DNA from: Photobacterium marinum
GTDB taxonomy: Bacteria > Pseudomonadota > Gammaproteobacteria > Enterobacterales > Vibrionaceae
NCBI RefSeq assembly: GCF_000331515.1
Contig: NZ_AMZO01000003.1
Span: 1-64,000 of the forward strand
Direction: 5' to 3'
DNA length: 64,000 nucleotides
Under the pieces are notes generated by a model. It saw nothing but the letters and a program-made list of their open reading frames with translations, had not been told where the DNA came from and did not search any database. Shown piece after piece: positions 25,932 to 36,363 of the stretch (the first letter of the stretch is position 1; each line of letters begins with the position of its first letter). A program made the position numbers and the translations under genes.

Positions 25932-27575
25932 TTATGCCGGCATCAGTACCGCGAAAGATTCATAAGGCTTCAGTGTTAACTCTTCACCCAATTGCTGGCG
26001 ATGTTCATAGTTAGCGATGATGCACTCTGCATTATCTGTTCGCAGTGACTCAGGTAGAGCCAACACCACCTCTTCCGCCGTAAAGTTATTCAGTACAAAC
26101 AAGCGGTGTTGCTCGTCTGAGCGAACATAAGCAAAGACCTTGTCGTGATCTTCAAAAACCGGCTCAAATGTACCATGAACGATAACAGGCAGTGACTTAC
26201 GTAGCTGAATCAACTTCTGGTAGTGATAGAAAATTGAGCTCTGATCTTCCAGTGCTGCTGCAACGTTAATGTCCGGGTAGTTAGGGTTTACCTGCAACCA
26301 TGGCTGGTTTGTCGAGAAACCGGCGTTATAGGAGTTATCCCAGTGCATCGGCGTACGAGCGTTATCACGGCTATTCTCATGTACAGCAGCCAGCATGGTT
26401 TCCGGTGCCACACCATTTTCAGTACGTTCTTTGTAGAAGTTCAGGGTTTCGATATCACGGTAATCATCAATACTGTCAAACGCAACGTTAGTCATACCAA
26501 TCTCTTCACCCTGGTAGACATACGGTGTGCCTTTCATCAGGTGCAGTGTGGTTGCCAGCATCTTGGCTGACTCAACACGATACTGCCCTTCATCACCGTA
26601 CTTGGACACTACACGTGGTAAGTCATGGTTATTCCAGAACAGTGAGTTCCAGCCTTCATTCTCAAGTTCAACCTGCCACTTAGTCAGCACTTTCTTAAAG
26701 GCAGGCAGATCCAACGGGATCGGATTCCACTTATCACCATGCTCCCAAGTCAGAGTAATGTGCTCGAACTGGAACACCATTGAAAACTCTTCACGCTCAG
26801 GATTACTGAACAACTTGGCAATTTCCGGTGTCGCTCCCCAGGTTTCCCCGACAGTCAGAAGATCTTTATCACCGAATGTCGCGCGGTTCATTTCCTGTAA
26901 CAATGGATGCAGGCGTGGACCGTTACCGGTGATCCCTTTATCGATCTCTTTACCGATCAGGTCGATCACATCCAGACGGAAGCCGCCTATACCCTGCTCA
27001 ATCCACCAGTTCATCATCTTATGGACTTCGTGCTGAACCTTAGGGTTCTCCCAGTTCAGATCCGGCTGTTTCTTAGAGAACAAGTGGAAGTAGTATTCTC
27101 CGGTCTGCTCATCATACTGCCATGCGCTGCCTCCGAAGATAGAGCCCTGCTCATCCGGCGCTGAGCCACCTTCTTTTGGCTGGCGCCAGATGTAGTAATC
27201 ACGGTATGGGTTGTCTTTCGACTTACGAGCTTCCTGGAACCAAGGATGTTCATCAGAAGTATGGTTAACAACCAAATCCATAATAATGCGGATATCGCGC
27301 TGCTTAGCCTCAGCCAACAACTGCTGCATGTCAGCCATGGTGCCGAACTCCGGCGCAATATCCTGATAATCAGAGATATCGTAACCATTGTCGTCCATTG
27401 GTGAACGATATACCGGAGACAACCAGATTACATTCACACCAAGGTTCTTCAGGTAATCCAGTTTACTTATGATTCCCTGCAGATCGCCAATCCCGTCATT
27501 GTTGGAATCACAAAAGCTGCGAGGGTAGATTTGGTAGACAACAGCATCATGCCACCACTTCGGCGTCATTTTCAT
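25932..27575 (-). CDS. Oligo-1,6-glucosidase-type alpha-glucosidase (GH13)
   Basis: This 547-aa cytoplasmic GH13 enzyme starts MKMTPKWWHDAVVYQIYPRS, the familiar opening of oligo-1,6-glucosidases and trehalose-6-phosphate hydrolases. Conserved regions: MDLVVNHTSDEH (I), GFRLDVIDLIG with the nucleophile (II), LLTVGETWG (III), FWNNHDLPR (IV). A Val directly after the nucleophile Asp is known to favour alpha-1,6 over alpha-1,4 linkages in this subfamily, so isomaltose or panose from maltodextrin side chains is the likely substrate. I start at 27575, which has GGAG nine bases upstream; upstream ATGs in frame have poorer spacing. The divergent LysR gene may regulate it. Confidence 0.88.
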   Translation of the reverse strand: MKMTPKWWHDAVVYQIYPRSFCDSNNDGIGDLQGIISKLDYLKNLGVNVIWLSPVYRSPMDDNGYDISDYQDIAPEFGTMADMQQLLAEAKQRDIRIIMDLVVNHTSDEHPWFQEARKSKDNPYRDYYIWRQPKEGGSAPDEQGSIFGGSAWQYDEQTGEYYFHLFSKKQPDLNWENPKVQHEVHKMMNWWIEQGIGGFRLDVIDLIGKEIDKGITGNGPRLHPLLQEMNRATFGDKDLLTVGETWGATPEIAKLFSNPEREEFSMVFQFEHITLTWEHGDKWNPIPLDLPAFKKVLTKWQVELENEGWNSLFWNNHDLPRVVSKYGDEGQYRVESAKMLATTLHLMKGTPYVYQGEEIGMTNVAFDSIDDYRDIETLNFYKERTENGVAPETMLAAVHENSRDNARTPMHWDNSYNAGFSTNQPWLQVNPNYPDINVAAALEDQSSIFYHYQKLIQLRKSLPVIVHGTFEPVFEDHDKVFAYVRSDEQHRLFVLNNFTAEEVVLALPESLRTDNAECIIANYEHRQQLGEELTLKPYESFAVLMPA

Positions 27576-27819
27576 CGACATCGGCTCCATAAAAGCTTGA
27601 ATCAAACAAGTGATATCTTTAATGCTGATAGCATAAGGTGATTATTCCTTGGTGAAAAATACATCCAAACCCTAGTGATATAGCTTTTTCCTATATCACT
27701 GCTATTTATAACGACACAGATCACAATATTCGGCCAAAGCGGATTTCCATCAAAATCAATAAATGTGAGACTTGTCGATAATCTCTTTTTAGCCTTTCCC
27801 TTCAGGTACAAAAACGCTT

Positions 27820-28725
27820 ATGGATAAAAGCTACCGGCAGTTTTTGGTGGTTGCCGAGCTGAGTAATATCAGCCTTGCTGCCAGCCATTTAGGTCTCAGC
27901 CAGCCAACGTTGACCAATAACATGAAAAAGCTCGAAGCCAGTTTTGACGTCCCGCTTTTCATCCGCAAATCTAAAGGTGTTGAGTTAACTGAATACGGAC
28001 TTCTGCTTCAGGAACAAGTGCTTGAGCTTCAACGCCGGCATGATGCCCTACTCGATAAGATGGCCGACCTGAAGGAAAGGAAAACCGAAAAGATCCGCAT
28101 GGGGACCGGTGACGCCTGGTGGGAGGTGTTTGTGAAAGACGCCTTACGACAATACAGTGCCAATCATCCTTCGATTTCGATCCAACTGGAATTTGGCAAT
28201 CACCTTAAACTGATGGATATGCTGATCCATGGTCATATCGATCTTTTCATCGGACACGAGATCATCGGGTTATCTCGAAAATGTAACGTTACTTTCACAC
28301 CGTTACTACAGGATCAGGAGGCTCTGTTTGTACACCAATCTCACCCCCTGCTGGTCAACAATAAAGTCGCAGCCGATACAGAGCTATATCCATTACTACA
28401 GGTCACACCGGATTCCGATACTTACCAGCATCTCATCGATAACCCTGTACCGAAACAACTGGAGAGAGAACGGAAAAAAATATCAGAGCGGATTGTGTAT
28501 GAGATTAATTCGCTGTCTGCCAGCGTCGATATATTGAAAACCACCAATGCCATCATGCCCTACCCTCAAAGTATGACGGAGTATTTTGCAAAGTCGGATA
28601 TTGTTGCTTTACCTCTGGCGAAGAAAGGTCAGACTGGCACAGTCGGAATCTATCACCTCAATGAGGTGTTAGCCGATCATGTATTTGACATAAAAGAACT
28701 ACTTATAAGCTGTGGGAGTCGATAG
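27820..28725 (+). CDS. LysR-family transcriptional regulator
   Basis: This 301-aa protein has an N-terminal winged helix-turn-helix (about residues 1-62: FLVVAELSNISLAASHLGLSQPTLTNNMKKLE, then DVPLFIRKSKGVELTEYG) and a C-terminal periplasmic-binding-like effector domain (about 90-295). It is divergent from the oligo-1,6-glucosidase gene across about 245 bases, the usual position for a LysR regulator of that gene. Its ligand is unknown; a sugar or sugar phosphate would fit the neighbourhood. Confidence 0.9.
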   Translation: MDKSYRQFLVVAELSNISLAASHLGLSQPTLTNNMKKLEASFDVPLFIRKSKGVELTEYGLLLQEQVLELQRRHDALLDKMADLKERKTEKIRMGTGDAWWEVFVKDALRQYSANHPSISIQLEFGNHLKLMDMLIHGHIDLFIGHEIIGLSRKCNVTFTPLLQDQEALFVHQSHPLLVNNKVAADTELYPLLQVTPDSDTYQHLIDNPVPKQLERERKKISERIVYEINSLSASVDILKTTNAIMPYPQSMTEYFAKSDIVALPLAKKGQTGTVGIYHLNEVLADHVFDIKELLISCGSR

Positions 28726-28768
28726 CCTGGAAAAGGCCATGTCTCTGACTTCCTGAAAAGCAATATAA

Positions 28769-28803
28769 AAAAGCCCGTGTACTTTGTAAGTAACGGGCTT
28801 TAA
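28769..28803. terminator. Bidirectional terminator after LysR gene
   Basis: AAAGCCCGT and ACGGGCTTT flank a loop of about 16 bases, with A and T runs on the two sides. It lies between the LysR gene and the converging chemoreceptor gene. Confidence 0.82.
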
Positions 28804-28840
28804 ATTTATGGCTAACTTTTAAAACTCAAAACCATTTGGC

Positions 28841-30727
28841 TTATACAATAAATGTTGCCACTTTCTCATTCAGATTAGCCGCCTGACCACTCAGCTCTTC
28901 AGCCTGACGACGAGCATCGCTGGCATCATGAGCAAGCTGGTCGGTTACATCTTTGATAGTGGTGGTATTCTGTGTGATTTCATCAGTCACGTGAGTCTGC
29001 TCTTCAGCAGCCGTCGCAATCTGAGTTGCCATATCGCTGATCATGGCGACAGAATCATTGATTTGTACCAATGCATCTGTCGCTTTATCAGCATCCTCAA
29101 CAGAACACTGAGCCAGCTGCGAACTGGTTTCCATCAGATCAACCGCTTTAGATGTCGTCTGCTGCAAGGTGGCAATCATTCCCTGAATCTCTTCAGTCGA
29201 TGTATGCGTACGCTGGGAAAGCACACGAACTTCATCAGCAACCACCGCAAAGCCGCGTCCCTGCTCACCCGCACGGGCTGCCTCAATCGCCGCGTTCAGT
29301 GCCAGCAGGTTGGTTTGTTCTGCAATGCCCTGAATGGTTGAAAGGATGCTGTTGATGTCCTGAGCATGAGTATGCAGCTCACCGATAACGCCGGTTGCTT
29401 CATTAACTTCTGTCGCCAGGTTATTAATCGACACCTTGCTTTGTTCCACCAGCTCACGACCGTTATTGGTATGAGAAGTTGAATCCTGTGCTGCTCGCGC
29501 AGTCTGTTCAGCATGAGATGCAATTTCTTGCGTTGCTGACGCCATCTCTGTAACCGCAGTAGCTACCATAGCAATCTCATCCTGCTGACGCTGCAAGTCG
29601 TTTGCAGTTTTATCAGCACGTGCCTCACTGGCAATCGAGGTTTCGTTCAGCTCTTCACCCTGTGTACGGACATGGCCAATCAGAACCTGCAGACTGGCAA
29701 CAAACTGGTTAAAGTTCCGTGCTAGGTCACCAACCTCATCATTACTATCAAGATCAATACGACGAGTCAGATCACCGCCACCTTGTGCAATGGTAGCCAG
29801 AGCTCCGGATACTTGCTGCAGCGGTTTAAACAAGTAAACACAAAGCAGGTTGAATAGGAATACACAGATCACAACCACTAAAAGTGTTGTCAAAACCTGC
29901 CCAAACAACGCATCGTAAAGTGGTGCAACCACTGACTCGTAGTCGATGACAATAACAGTATTCAGGTCTTTGCCTTTAATCGGCGAAACGAATACAAAAC
30001 TTTCACGGCCGTTCAGAACTACTTTCTCGATATGACCTTCACGGGCAAGACTGTCTAGCAAGTTACCTGTCAGGTCACTGTCCAGCGTACTTACCGGCTT
30101 ATTCAACAGCGAAGTATCTGCATAGGCAAACAAGTTTGCATCGCTATTAGCGATGAACATGTAACCTTCACCAGGCAAAACAACATCTTCTAGTTGCTTA
30201 ATGATGTTAACCATTTCAACATCAGCGCCCAGTACCGCTCGCTGGCCAAATACAGTCACGGCTTTACCCATAGACACAACTGTTGCACCTGTTGCCGCAG
30301 CGACCGTCGGGTTTTCTACTGTTACCTGGCCACTCAGTTTCATCGCATTCTGGTACCAAGACCACTTACGAGGGTCGTCATTACCAGGTGGAAGCTGAAC
30401 ATTGTTAGCGTTTGCCTGCGAACCATCACTGAATGCGAGGAAGACATTATCAAATTTACCAGAGTCTCGAACCTGCTTAAGATGATCAGACACTGAATCT
30501 GAAATGATACTTTCCGGCAGTGCAGAAAGCGCATCACCTTTCGCTTCCAACCAATCAGTTACGTAAGTATTGTAAGAAGATGCTACACCCCGAAGCCGGT
30601 CATTGAGCTCCTCGTCCAACCGTCCAAGCGAAGACATAAATGAAAGTGCTGTCACCAGCATTCCACCCAAGATAATGGCAATACTGGCAGAAAGCGCCAG
30701 CTTTTGCCTAAGAGTTAGATTAAACAT
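28841..30727 (-). CDS. Methyl-accepting chemotaxis protein (Cache-type)
   Basis: This 628-aa transmembrane chemoreceptor has TM1 at about residues 8-30, then a large periplasmic sensor domain (about 32-275) of dCACHE type ([30 protein letters not shown]). TM2 is at about 278-300, followed by HAMP ([31 protein letters not shown]) and the signalling domain, whose hairpin tip [32 protein letters not shown] is fully conserved. There is no CheR/CheB pentapeptide at the C-terminus. The location beside glucan genes hints at a sugar ligand, but Cache receptors of this form often bind amino acids. Confidence 0.93.
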   Translation of the reverse strand: MFNLTLRQKLALSASIAIILGGMLVTALSFMSSLGRLDEELNDRLRGVASSYNTYVTDWLEAKGDALSALPESIISDSVSDHLKQVRDSGKFDNVFLAFSDGSQANANNVQLPPGNDDPRKWSWYQNAMKLSGQVTVENPTVAAATGATVVSMGKAVTVFGQRAVLGADVEMVNIIKQLEDVVLPGEGYMFIANSDANLFAYADTSLLNKPVSTLDSDLTGNLLDSLAREGHIEKVVLNGRESFVFVSPIKGKDLNTVIVIDYESVVAPLYDALFGQVLTTLLVVVICVFLFNLLCVYLFKPLQQVSGALATIAQGGGDLTRRIDLDSNDEVGDLARNFNQFVASLQVLIGHVRTQGEELNETSIASEARADKTANDLQRQQDEIAMVATAVTEMASATQEIASHAEQTARAAQDSTSHTNNGRELVEQSKVSINNLATEVNEATGVIGELHTHAQDINSILSTIQGIAEQTNLLALNAAIEAARAGEQGRGFAVVADEVRVLSQRTHTSTEEIQGMIATLQQTTSKAVDLMETSSQLAQCSVEDADKATDALVQINDSVAMISDMATQIATAAEEQTHVTDEITQNTTTIKDVTDQLAHDASDARRQAEELSGQAANLNEKVATFIV

Positions 30728-31125
30728 TGATTCCCTTTGTTATTTTTTTAACCGCATTAGCAGTAATACGCTTTAGCTGTATTATGATTGACTACGAAAC
30801 AGCCGTTATCGACTTAAAATAAGCTCCCCCGATTGGTGGCTATCCCGACGTCATTTTGTTTTATTTCTGAGCTCGAAATTATTACATTTTTGTTTAACTG
30901 TTTACACTGTCAATAGCACATTTTGACCATTTTTATTTATACAATTTTCACACACAGAAAAATGTACTCATAATTTTTCATTATATGTACCTTCAGGACC
31001 TTATAAAATTCCTCATAGCAATACTTCACTAATTTTCATGTAACACTGCGATTGACAACATAAAAATCAAGAAAACTTTGTCTTTTTGGAATGAATGAGC
31101 CAATTGAATTCTGAGAATAACAGAC
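30728..31125. other. AT-rich intergenic region
   Basis: No gene is seen. It holds the presumed promoter of the chemoreceptor gene (minus strand). The only coding frame, a 61-codon one starting near 31095, runs across the glgA terminator and is not credible. Confidence 0.5.
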
Positions 31126-31126
31126 A

Positions 31127-31154
31127 CAAAAAAGCCCTCACGAGTGAGGGCTTT
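31127..31154 (-). terminator. Terminator after glgA
   Basis: AAAGCCCTCAC (31131-31141) and GTGAGGGCTTT (31144-31154) form an 11-bp stem. In the minus direction a T run follows. It closes the glgCA operon. Confidence 0.9.
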
Positions 31155-31196
31155 AAGAGGATAGGAATACCTAAATATCAGCTAATTAACGTACTA

Positions 31197-32720
31197 TCAG
31201 ACAGCTATTTGCGACGAAAAAACAGGCGTTACCAGCCCTTTCTCTTCACCCAAATACATACTGATGTATTGTTCTGCTGATTCCTTCCAGTCAAATTTAC
31301 AGGCAATCGCATTTAACTGCAGCCGCTTGAATTCCTGCGGCCGTTGACAGTAAAGCAACAAGCTTCGCTGAAGTTTGATTAACAACGCTTCCGGCGTCGG
31401 TGATTCAAACATAAAGCCAGTTGCAACCTGAGGTGTCTGATCATAGTCAATCACAGTATCTTTCAAGCCACCTACTGCTCGGACAATAGGCAGAGTACCG
31501 TAGGCCAGGCTGTACATCTGATTCAGACCGCAAGGCTCAAATTCAGATGGCATCATGAAGAAATCAGCTCCGGCCTCAACACAGTGTGCCAGCGGGTTGC
31601 TATAAGCTTCAACAAAAGCAAACTTCTCTTTATGTGTATCACTAATTTCACGAAGAGCCGCAGCCAGCTTAGGATCACCGGTTCCGACAATAACAACCTG
31701 AACATCATTAACCAGAAAGTCTTTCAGCACAGGGATCAGATAATGCACGCCTTTTTGCTCTGTAAGGCGACAGACCATACCGTAAAACGGTACATCCTTG
31801 ACAGGCAAACCTACCTGCTGCTGTAAATCACGCTTACAGGCTTTCTTACCACGAGTAAGACTTACCTTGCTCGCTTTATAAGTTTGCTTGATGTATGAAT
31901 CCGTCTCTGGATGCCAGTCATCGTAATCACAACCATTAACAATGCCGTACAAGTCGTTTGCCCGGCTCTGGAAATCCTCGGCCATACCGTGAGAACCCAA
32001 CTCAGTTAACAACTCAGAGGCGTAGTTCGGACTCACTGCATTGATCTTATCCGCAAACGCCACACCAGCTTTCAGCATACTGATATGGGCATGACCTACT
32101 TCAAGGTTGATATAGCGCTTTTGGATCAGTTCAGGGATCAGGCTGTACTGATCGTAGTTAAAGACCCCTTTAAAGACTGCATTATGGATCGTTAACACAC
32201 TCTTAGTTTCAGCAAAGAAGGCATCTTCTGCATAACGAGTACGCAATAAAAACGGAATCAATCCGGTATGCCAGTCATTACAATGAACAACATCCGGCTG
32301 AAAACCCACTTTCTCACACAGATCCAATGCCGCAGCACTGAAGAACGCAAAGCGTTCTCCGTTATCCGCATAAGCCTGATTATTTTCTGCGTACAACTCT
32401 GCACGGCCAAAGTATTCAGGAGCATCAACAGCATATACAGGCACTGTCGACGCTAGTTCCTTAATTTGATATTCAACCGGTGCAGGCTGAGTCTCAACAT
32501 ATAATTCAGTATCAACAAGCAGCTTCGCTTTTTCCCTGCCCGCTATTCGTTGATAAAAGGGCATCACGATACGAACATCATGCCCCATTGCTTGCAATGC
32601 CGAAGGGAGTGACTTAGCCACATCAGCCAGGCCACCTGTTTTAACAAACCCTTCAACTTCAGAAGCGACAAATAAAATTTTGAGAGGTTTACCCGAAAAC
32701 GGTTTTTTCCTAGTAACCAA
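31197..32720 (-). CDS. glgA: Glycogen synthase GlgA
   Basis: This 507-aa GT5 enzyme transfers glucose from ADP-glucose to the growing alpha-1,4-glucan. It has the KTGGL motif near residues 27-31 (ADP-glucose binding), the HNDWHT-like VVHCNDWHTGL, and the C-terminal SEFEPCGLNQMYSLAYGTLPIVRAVGGL with the catalytic Glu. The start is a TTG with AAGGAG six bases upstream. The first 11 bases overlap the end of glgC, so translation is probably coupled. No glgB or glgP is in this window. Confidence 0.95.
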   Translation of the reverse strand: MVTRKKPFSGKPLKILFVASEVEGFVKTGGLADVAKSLPSALQAMGHDVRIVMPFYQRIAGREKAKLLVDTELYVETQPAPVEYQIKELASTVPVYAVDAPEYFGRAELYAENNQAYADNGERFAFFSAAALDLCEKVGFQPDVVHCNDWHTGLIPFLLRTRYAEDAFFAETKSVLTIHNAVFKGVFNYDQYSLIPELIQKRYINLEVGHAHISMLKAGVAFADKINAVSPNYASELLTELGSHGMAEDFQSRANDLYGIVNGCDYDDWHPETDSYIKQTYKASKVSLTRGKKACKRDLQQQVGLPVKDVPFYGMVCRLTEQKGVHYLIPVLKDFLVNDVQVVIVGTGDPKLAAALREISDTHKEKFAFVEAYSNPLAHCVEAGADFFMMPSEFEPCGLNQMYSLAYGTLPIVRAVGGLKDTVIDYDQTPQVATGFMFESPTPEALLIKLQRSLLLYCQRPQEFKRLQLNAIACKFDWKESAEQYISMYLGEEKGLVTPVFSSQIAV

Positions 32721-33927
32721 TTTTTGCTCCTTTTGGTATCACGACAATTCCATCGTCTGATACATGGTATTTCTTCCTATCCTCTTCGATATTCTCACCA
32801 ATGACAGTACCAGGCGCGATCTGAACATTCTTATCGATAATAGCACGACGGATCGAACACCCTGCTCCGATCTTCACATCACCTAAAATGACAGATTCAC
32901 TGATGGTGGTGCAGTGATCAACATTGGTGCGGAAACCAAGAACCGATTTATACACTTTTGCGCCACGTATATAACTTCCAGCAGAAATCATGCAGTTATT
33001 GATATCTACTTTGCAGTCGTCACTGTCCAGTACGGTTGCTGGTGGCAGCGGCGGATAGTAGGTATGTAGCTGCCACTGACGGTTATAAAGAGAGAACGGC
33101 GCATCTTCTGACAGCAAATCCATATGAGCCTGCCAGTAAGACTCGATAGTACCTACATCGCGCCAGTAACCTGTTGTTTTCTCACCAGGGATGATATTAG
33201 TAGTAAAGTCATACACAAAGACCTTACCCAGCGGGAACAACTTAGGAATAATGTCCTTACCAAAATCATGGCTTGAGTGCTCATTAACTGCATCTTCTTC
33301 CAGTTCTTTGCTCAGTACATCGGTTTCGAAGATATAGTTACCCATTGATACAAGTGCATGTTCAGGATCACCCGGAATCGCTTTCGGATTCGCCGGCTTC
33401 TCTTCAAAGCCAATCATGCAGCCATTTTCATCAACTTCAATAACACCAAATGCACTTGCCTGATTTAAAGGCATTCGCAAGGCTGAAACTGTCAGATCGG
33501 CTTTTTTCTCCATATGAAAATTCAGCATCTGCTTCACATCCATCTTGTAGATATGATCACTACCGAAAATACAAACCTGATCCGGCGCTTCTAGCTCAAT
33601 AAAGCGGAGGTTCTGGTAAATAGCATCAGCCGTTCCGTCATACCAACGTTTCCCCATCCGCATCTGTGCAGGAATAGGATCGATAAAACGTCCTGTAATT
33701 CCTGAAACATTCCAACCTTTTTTCATGTGCACATAAAGAGATTGGGACTTAAATTGCGTCAGCACATATATCTTCATCAGATCCGCATTCAGAAAGTTAT
33801 TCAATGCGAAGTCAATCAGGCGGTAACTGCCACCAAATGGCACTGCCGGCTTAGTACGAGTATCAGTTAAAGGGCGCAGGCGAGAACCTTCTCCACCAGC
33901 CAAAATCATTCCTAAAACACCAGCCAT
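32710..33927 (-). CDS. glgC: Glucose-1-phosphate adenylyltransferase GlgC
   Basis: This 405-aa enzyme makes ADP-glucose from glucose-1-phosphate and ATP, the committed step of bacterial glycogen synthesis. It has the nucleotidyltransferase signature MILAGGEGSRLRPLT near the N-terminus, GTADAIYQN, FEEKP (substrate Lys) and the C-terminal left-handed beta-helix (about residues 290-405). I chose the ATG at 33927 because AAGGAGG lies seven bases before it; the frame is open further upstream. It is first in the glgCA operon. A basic N-terminal region suits allosteric control as in enterobacterial GlgC. Confidence 0.96.
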   Translation of the reverse strand: MAGVLGMILAGGEGSRLRPLTDTRTKPAVPFGGSYRLIDFALNNFLNADLMKIYVLTQFKSQSLYVHMKKGWNVSGITGRFIDPIPAQMRMGKRWYDGTADAIYQNLRFIELEAPDQVCIFGSDHIYKMDVKQMLNFHMEKKADLTVSALRMPLNQASAFGVIEVDENGCMIGFEEKPANPKAIPGDPEHALVSMGNYIFETDVLSKELEEDAVNEHSSHDFGKDIIPKLFPLGKVFVYDFTTNIIPGEKTTGYWRDVGTIESYWQAHMDLLSEDAPFSLYNRQWQLHTYYPPLPPATVLDSDDCKVDINNCMISAGSYIRGAKVYKSVLGFRTNVDHCTTISESVILGDVKIGAGCSIRRAIIDKNVQIAPGTVIGENIEEDRKKYHVSDDGIVVIPKGAKIGY

Positions 33928-34192
33928 GGTGTACCTCCTTGTTAATAAGCAATCACGCACATATATATCACACATCCATGCCTATTGAGAATGAATTTGC
34001 ACTGAATCTTGTTTTATAAATTACAGAATTAAAAATTTATTACAGCGTTCACACTTTTTGGTATGAGGACTACTTACAATCTCGTAAATATGTGGCTTCT
34101 AAAGTACAAAAATCGTTCAAAAATGGCAGGTAAATAAATTTTATAGAATTGTCACATGTCCTGAATCGCCCGATTTTACTGGCTAAACAGGT

Positions 34193-34224
34193 CTACTCCC
34201 CCCATCTCCTACTCCCCAATCCCC
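34193..34224 (-). promoter_or_regulatory. MalT-box-like cluster upstream of the second amylase
   Basis: Read on the minus strand: GGGGAGTAGG (34208-34217, 9/10 to GGGGAKGAGG), GGGGAGTAGA (34193-34202, 8/10) and GGGGATTGGG (34215-34224, 8/10, overlapping). The cluster is 70-100 bases before the amylase start codon, between it and the divergent glgC. One of the two promoters is likely MalT-dependent. Confidence 0.55.
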
Positions 34225-34294
34225 TGAAAAGCTGAATACTTTTTCAATCCCGCCCATTAGACTCTTCTCAGTTTCTTGTACGGATATAAAAACG

Positions 34295-35716
34295 ATGACG
34301 ACGAGCGTTTCATTTTATGATTCACCAAAGGCGACCAATGTCATATTGCATGCCTTTGACTGGCCTTACCGCCGTATCACTGAAAATGCCGAAGCCATTG
34401 CAAAAGCAGGCTTTAAGGCGGTACTTATCTCTCCGCCATTAAAGTCAATGAAATCAAAAGATGGCACTCCGTGGTGGCAAAGATACCAACCACAAGACTA
34501 CCGGGTAATCGACAACCAACTCGGTAACACAAACGATTTACGACAAATGACCACAGCCCTCAGAGAGCATGGCATGCTGGTTTATGCTGATGTGGTATTT
34601 AATCACATGGCCAATGAGTCAGATTTTCGCACAGATCTCGACTACCCTAATTCTCAGGTTCAGCAAGAATACGCAGATAACCCAGACTATTCTGAATCTG
34701 TCCGCCTATTTGGTGACTTGACCGAACCTCTGTTTACTGAGCAGGATTTTGTAAGCGCTTTCCCTATCAAAAACTGGAAAGATCCATGGCAGGTTCAGCA
34801 TGGGCGTATTAGCGGCGGAAGTGATGATCCCGGCCTACCAACGTTAAAATGCAACGAAAATGTAGTAAAAGCACAAAAGTCTTACCTGAAAGCACTGAAA
34901 CGATTAGGGATTAATGGCTTCAGAATTGATGCAGCCAAACACATGACGCTGGAACACATTCATCAGGTTTGGGATGAAGAAATCACTAGAGGAACCCATA
35001 TCTTCGGTGAAATAATCACAGATGGCGGGGCGACTAAGGAAGAATACGAGCTGTTTCTTGAGCCATATTTGAAATCCACTAATTTAGGGGCCTATGACTT
35101 CCCACTTTTCCATTCTCTGTTCAATGTGTTTGAGAAGGAAGAGTCAATGTCTGGGCTGATCAACCCGTATTCTGTGGGACAAGCCCTGGCTGTCGACAGA
35201 GCAATAACTTTTGCGACTACCCACGATATTCCGAATAACGACGTCTTTCTGGATCAGATTATGTCGGAAATCAGTGAACAATTGGCCTACTGCTATCTGT
35301 TCGGACGTGACGGCGGTGTACCTCTGGTTTACTCAGACCTGGATACCAGTGGTATTGCTAAAGAAGATGGCTCTCCACGCTGGTTGGATTCCTGGCATAA
35401 CCCGCTACTGATTAAGATGATCCAATTCCATAACTATGCTCACGGTCAACCAATGAAGTACCTTGAACATAGTGATGACCACCTTATGTTTAGCCGTGGT
35501 GACAAAGGACTAGTGATTATCAACAAAGGACTTTCAGCGATAAATGTTGATTTACCGGCAGGCCAATATACAGATTTACTAAAAATGGAAGGGGTGAAAG
35601 TAACGAAGATATCAGCTGACCGCAGCTCAACTGCTCCTGAGGACACAAACCCAAATAAGGAAAGCTATTTAAATGTGACTCTGCCAGCGCAGTCCTGCGC
35701 AATGCTTGTCAGGTAA
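34295..35716 (+). CDS. Cytoplasmic alpha-amylase (GH13)
   Basis: This 473-aa GH13 enzyme has no signal peptide, so it is probably cytoplasmic. Visible motifs: YADVVFNHMANES (region I), GFRIDAAKHM with the nucleophile Asp (II), HIFGEIITDGG with the acid Glu (III), and FATTHDIPNND in place of the usual region IV (HD retained). A short C-terminal beta domain (about residues 395-473) closes it. It likely cuts internal alpha-1,4 bonds of imported maltodextrin or glycogen. It is monocistronic and divergent from glgC. Confidence 0.86.
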   Translation: MTTSVSFYDSPKATNVILHAFDWPYRRITENAEAIAKAGFKAVLISPPLKSMKSKDGTPWWQRYQPQDYRVIDNQLGNTNDLRQMTTALREHGMLVYADVVFNHMANESDFRTDLDYPNSQVQQEYADNPDYSESVRLFGDLTEPLFTEQDFVSAFPIKNWKDPWQVQHGRISGGSDDPGLPTLKCNENVVKAQKSYLKALKRLGINGFRIDAAKHMTLEHIHQVWDEEITRGTHIFGEIITDGGATKEEYELFLEPYLKSTNLGAYDFPLFHSLFNVFEKEESMSGLINPYSVGQALAVDRAITFATTHDIPNNDVFLDQIMSEISEQLAYCYLFGRDGGVPLVYSDLDTSGIAKEDGSPRWLDSWHNPLLIKMIQFHNYAHGQPMKYLEHSDDHLMFSRGDKGLVIINKGLSAINVDLPAGQYTDLLKMEGVKVTKISADRSSTAPEDTNPNKESYLNVTLPAQSCAMLVR

Positions 35717-35773
35717 GTAAATTGACGATGGTTGGCAGTTTATGATGCTGCCAACCTGACCAGTGGATAAATA

Positions 35774-36052
35774 TCACAACTCCACATCAAGAACTTTCCC
35801 GGTATAAAGGTCAATCTCTAATTCGATCATTTTACCGTCTTTATCACGCGCTTCGACTTCTATTTCATTTTCGTCACGCTCAACTTTGATTTTCCTGAAA
35901 TCATGATATCCCTGGCTTTGCAGTAATCTCATTGCTTCGGGAACAGTCAGCATATCCGGATGAGGAGGTTCAACCGGATCGGCCATTACCATTCCGGAAA
36001 AAAAACAGCTCCCAAGGACGATTCCCTTCAACCATAACTGACATACTTTCAT
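35774..36052 (-). CDS. Exported PepSY-domain protein
   Basis: This 92-aa protein has a signal peptide (about residues 1-24, cleavage after VMA) and one PepSY domain. The domain pattern is LTVPEAMRLLQSQGYHDFRKIKVERDENEIEVEARDKDG and a closing ELEIDLYTGKVLDVEL. PepSY modules occur in protease propeptides and small periplasmic proteins next to sensor kinases. No two-component genes are adjacent here, so its partner is unknown. Confidence 0.85.
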   Translation of the reverse strand: MKVCQLWLKGIVLGSCFFSGMVMADPVEPPHPDMLTVPEAMRLLQSQGYHDFRKIKVERDENEIEVEARDKDGKMIELEIDLYTGKVLDVEL

Positions 36053-36324
36053 ACCACTTCCTACTTAAAAGTACTTTCTTGCGTCATCATATCAAAGCCT
36101 TAAGTTTAACTCTTAATGTAGCCCCCAAATAAACGTGATTTAAATCACACATTTACCTAAGCTGACATAGAGTCAGCTCGCCCGTTCTCCATTACCGACA
36201 AACCTGTCGACTATCTGTAACAATACGATGGCTTTCGTTTTATCGGTATTCAACCCAAGGCACTAAGAAAGATAGTATAGACTTACATAAACCAGCGCTT
36301 ATTCTTGCATACACCTTACCAAGT

Positions 36325-36343
36325 GGTAATAATTATCATTACC
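36325..36343. promoter_or_regulatory. Fur box upstream of the fumC operon
   Basis: The 19-base near-palindrome here matches 15 of 19 positions of the Fur consensus (GATAAT ... ATTATC), with core AATAATTATCATTA. It lies 20 bases before the first start codon of the operon, where bound Fur-Fe would block transcription. Confidence 0.7.
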
Positions 36344-36363
36344 ATGCAAGTAAGGAGCACCAG

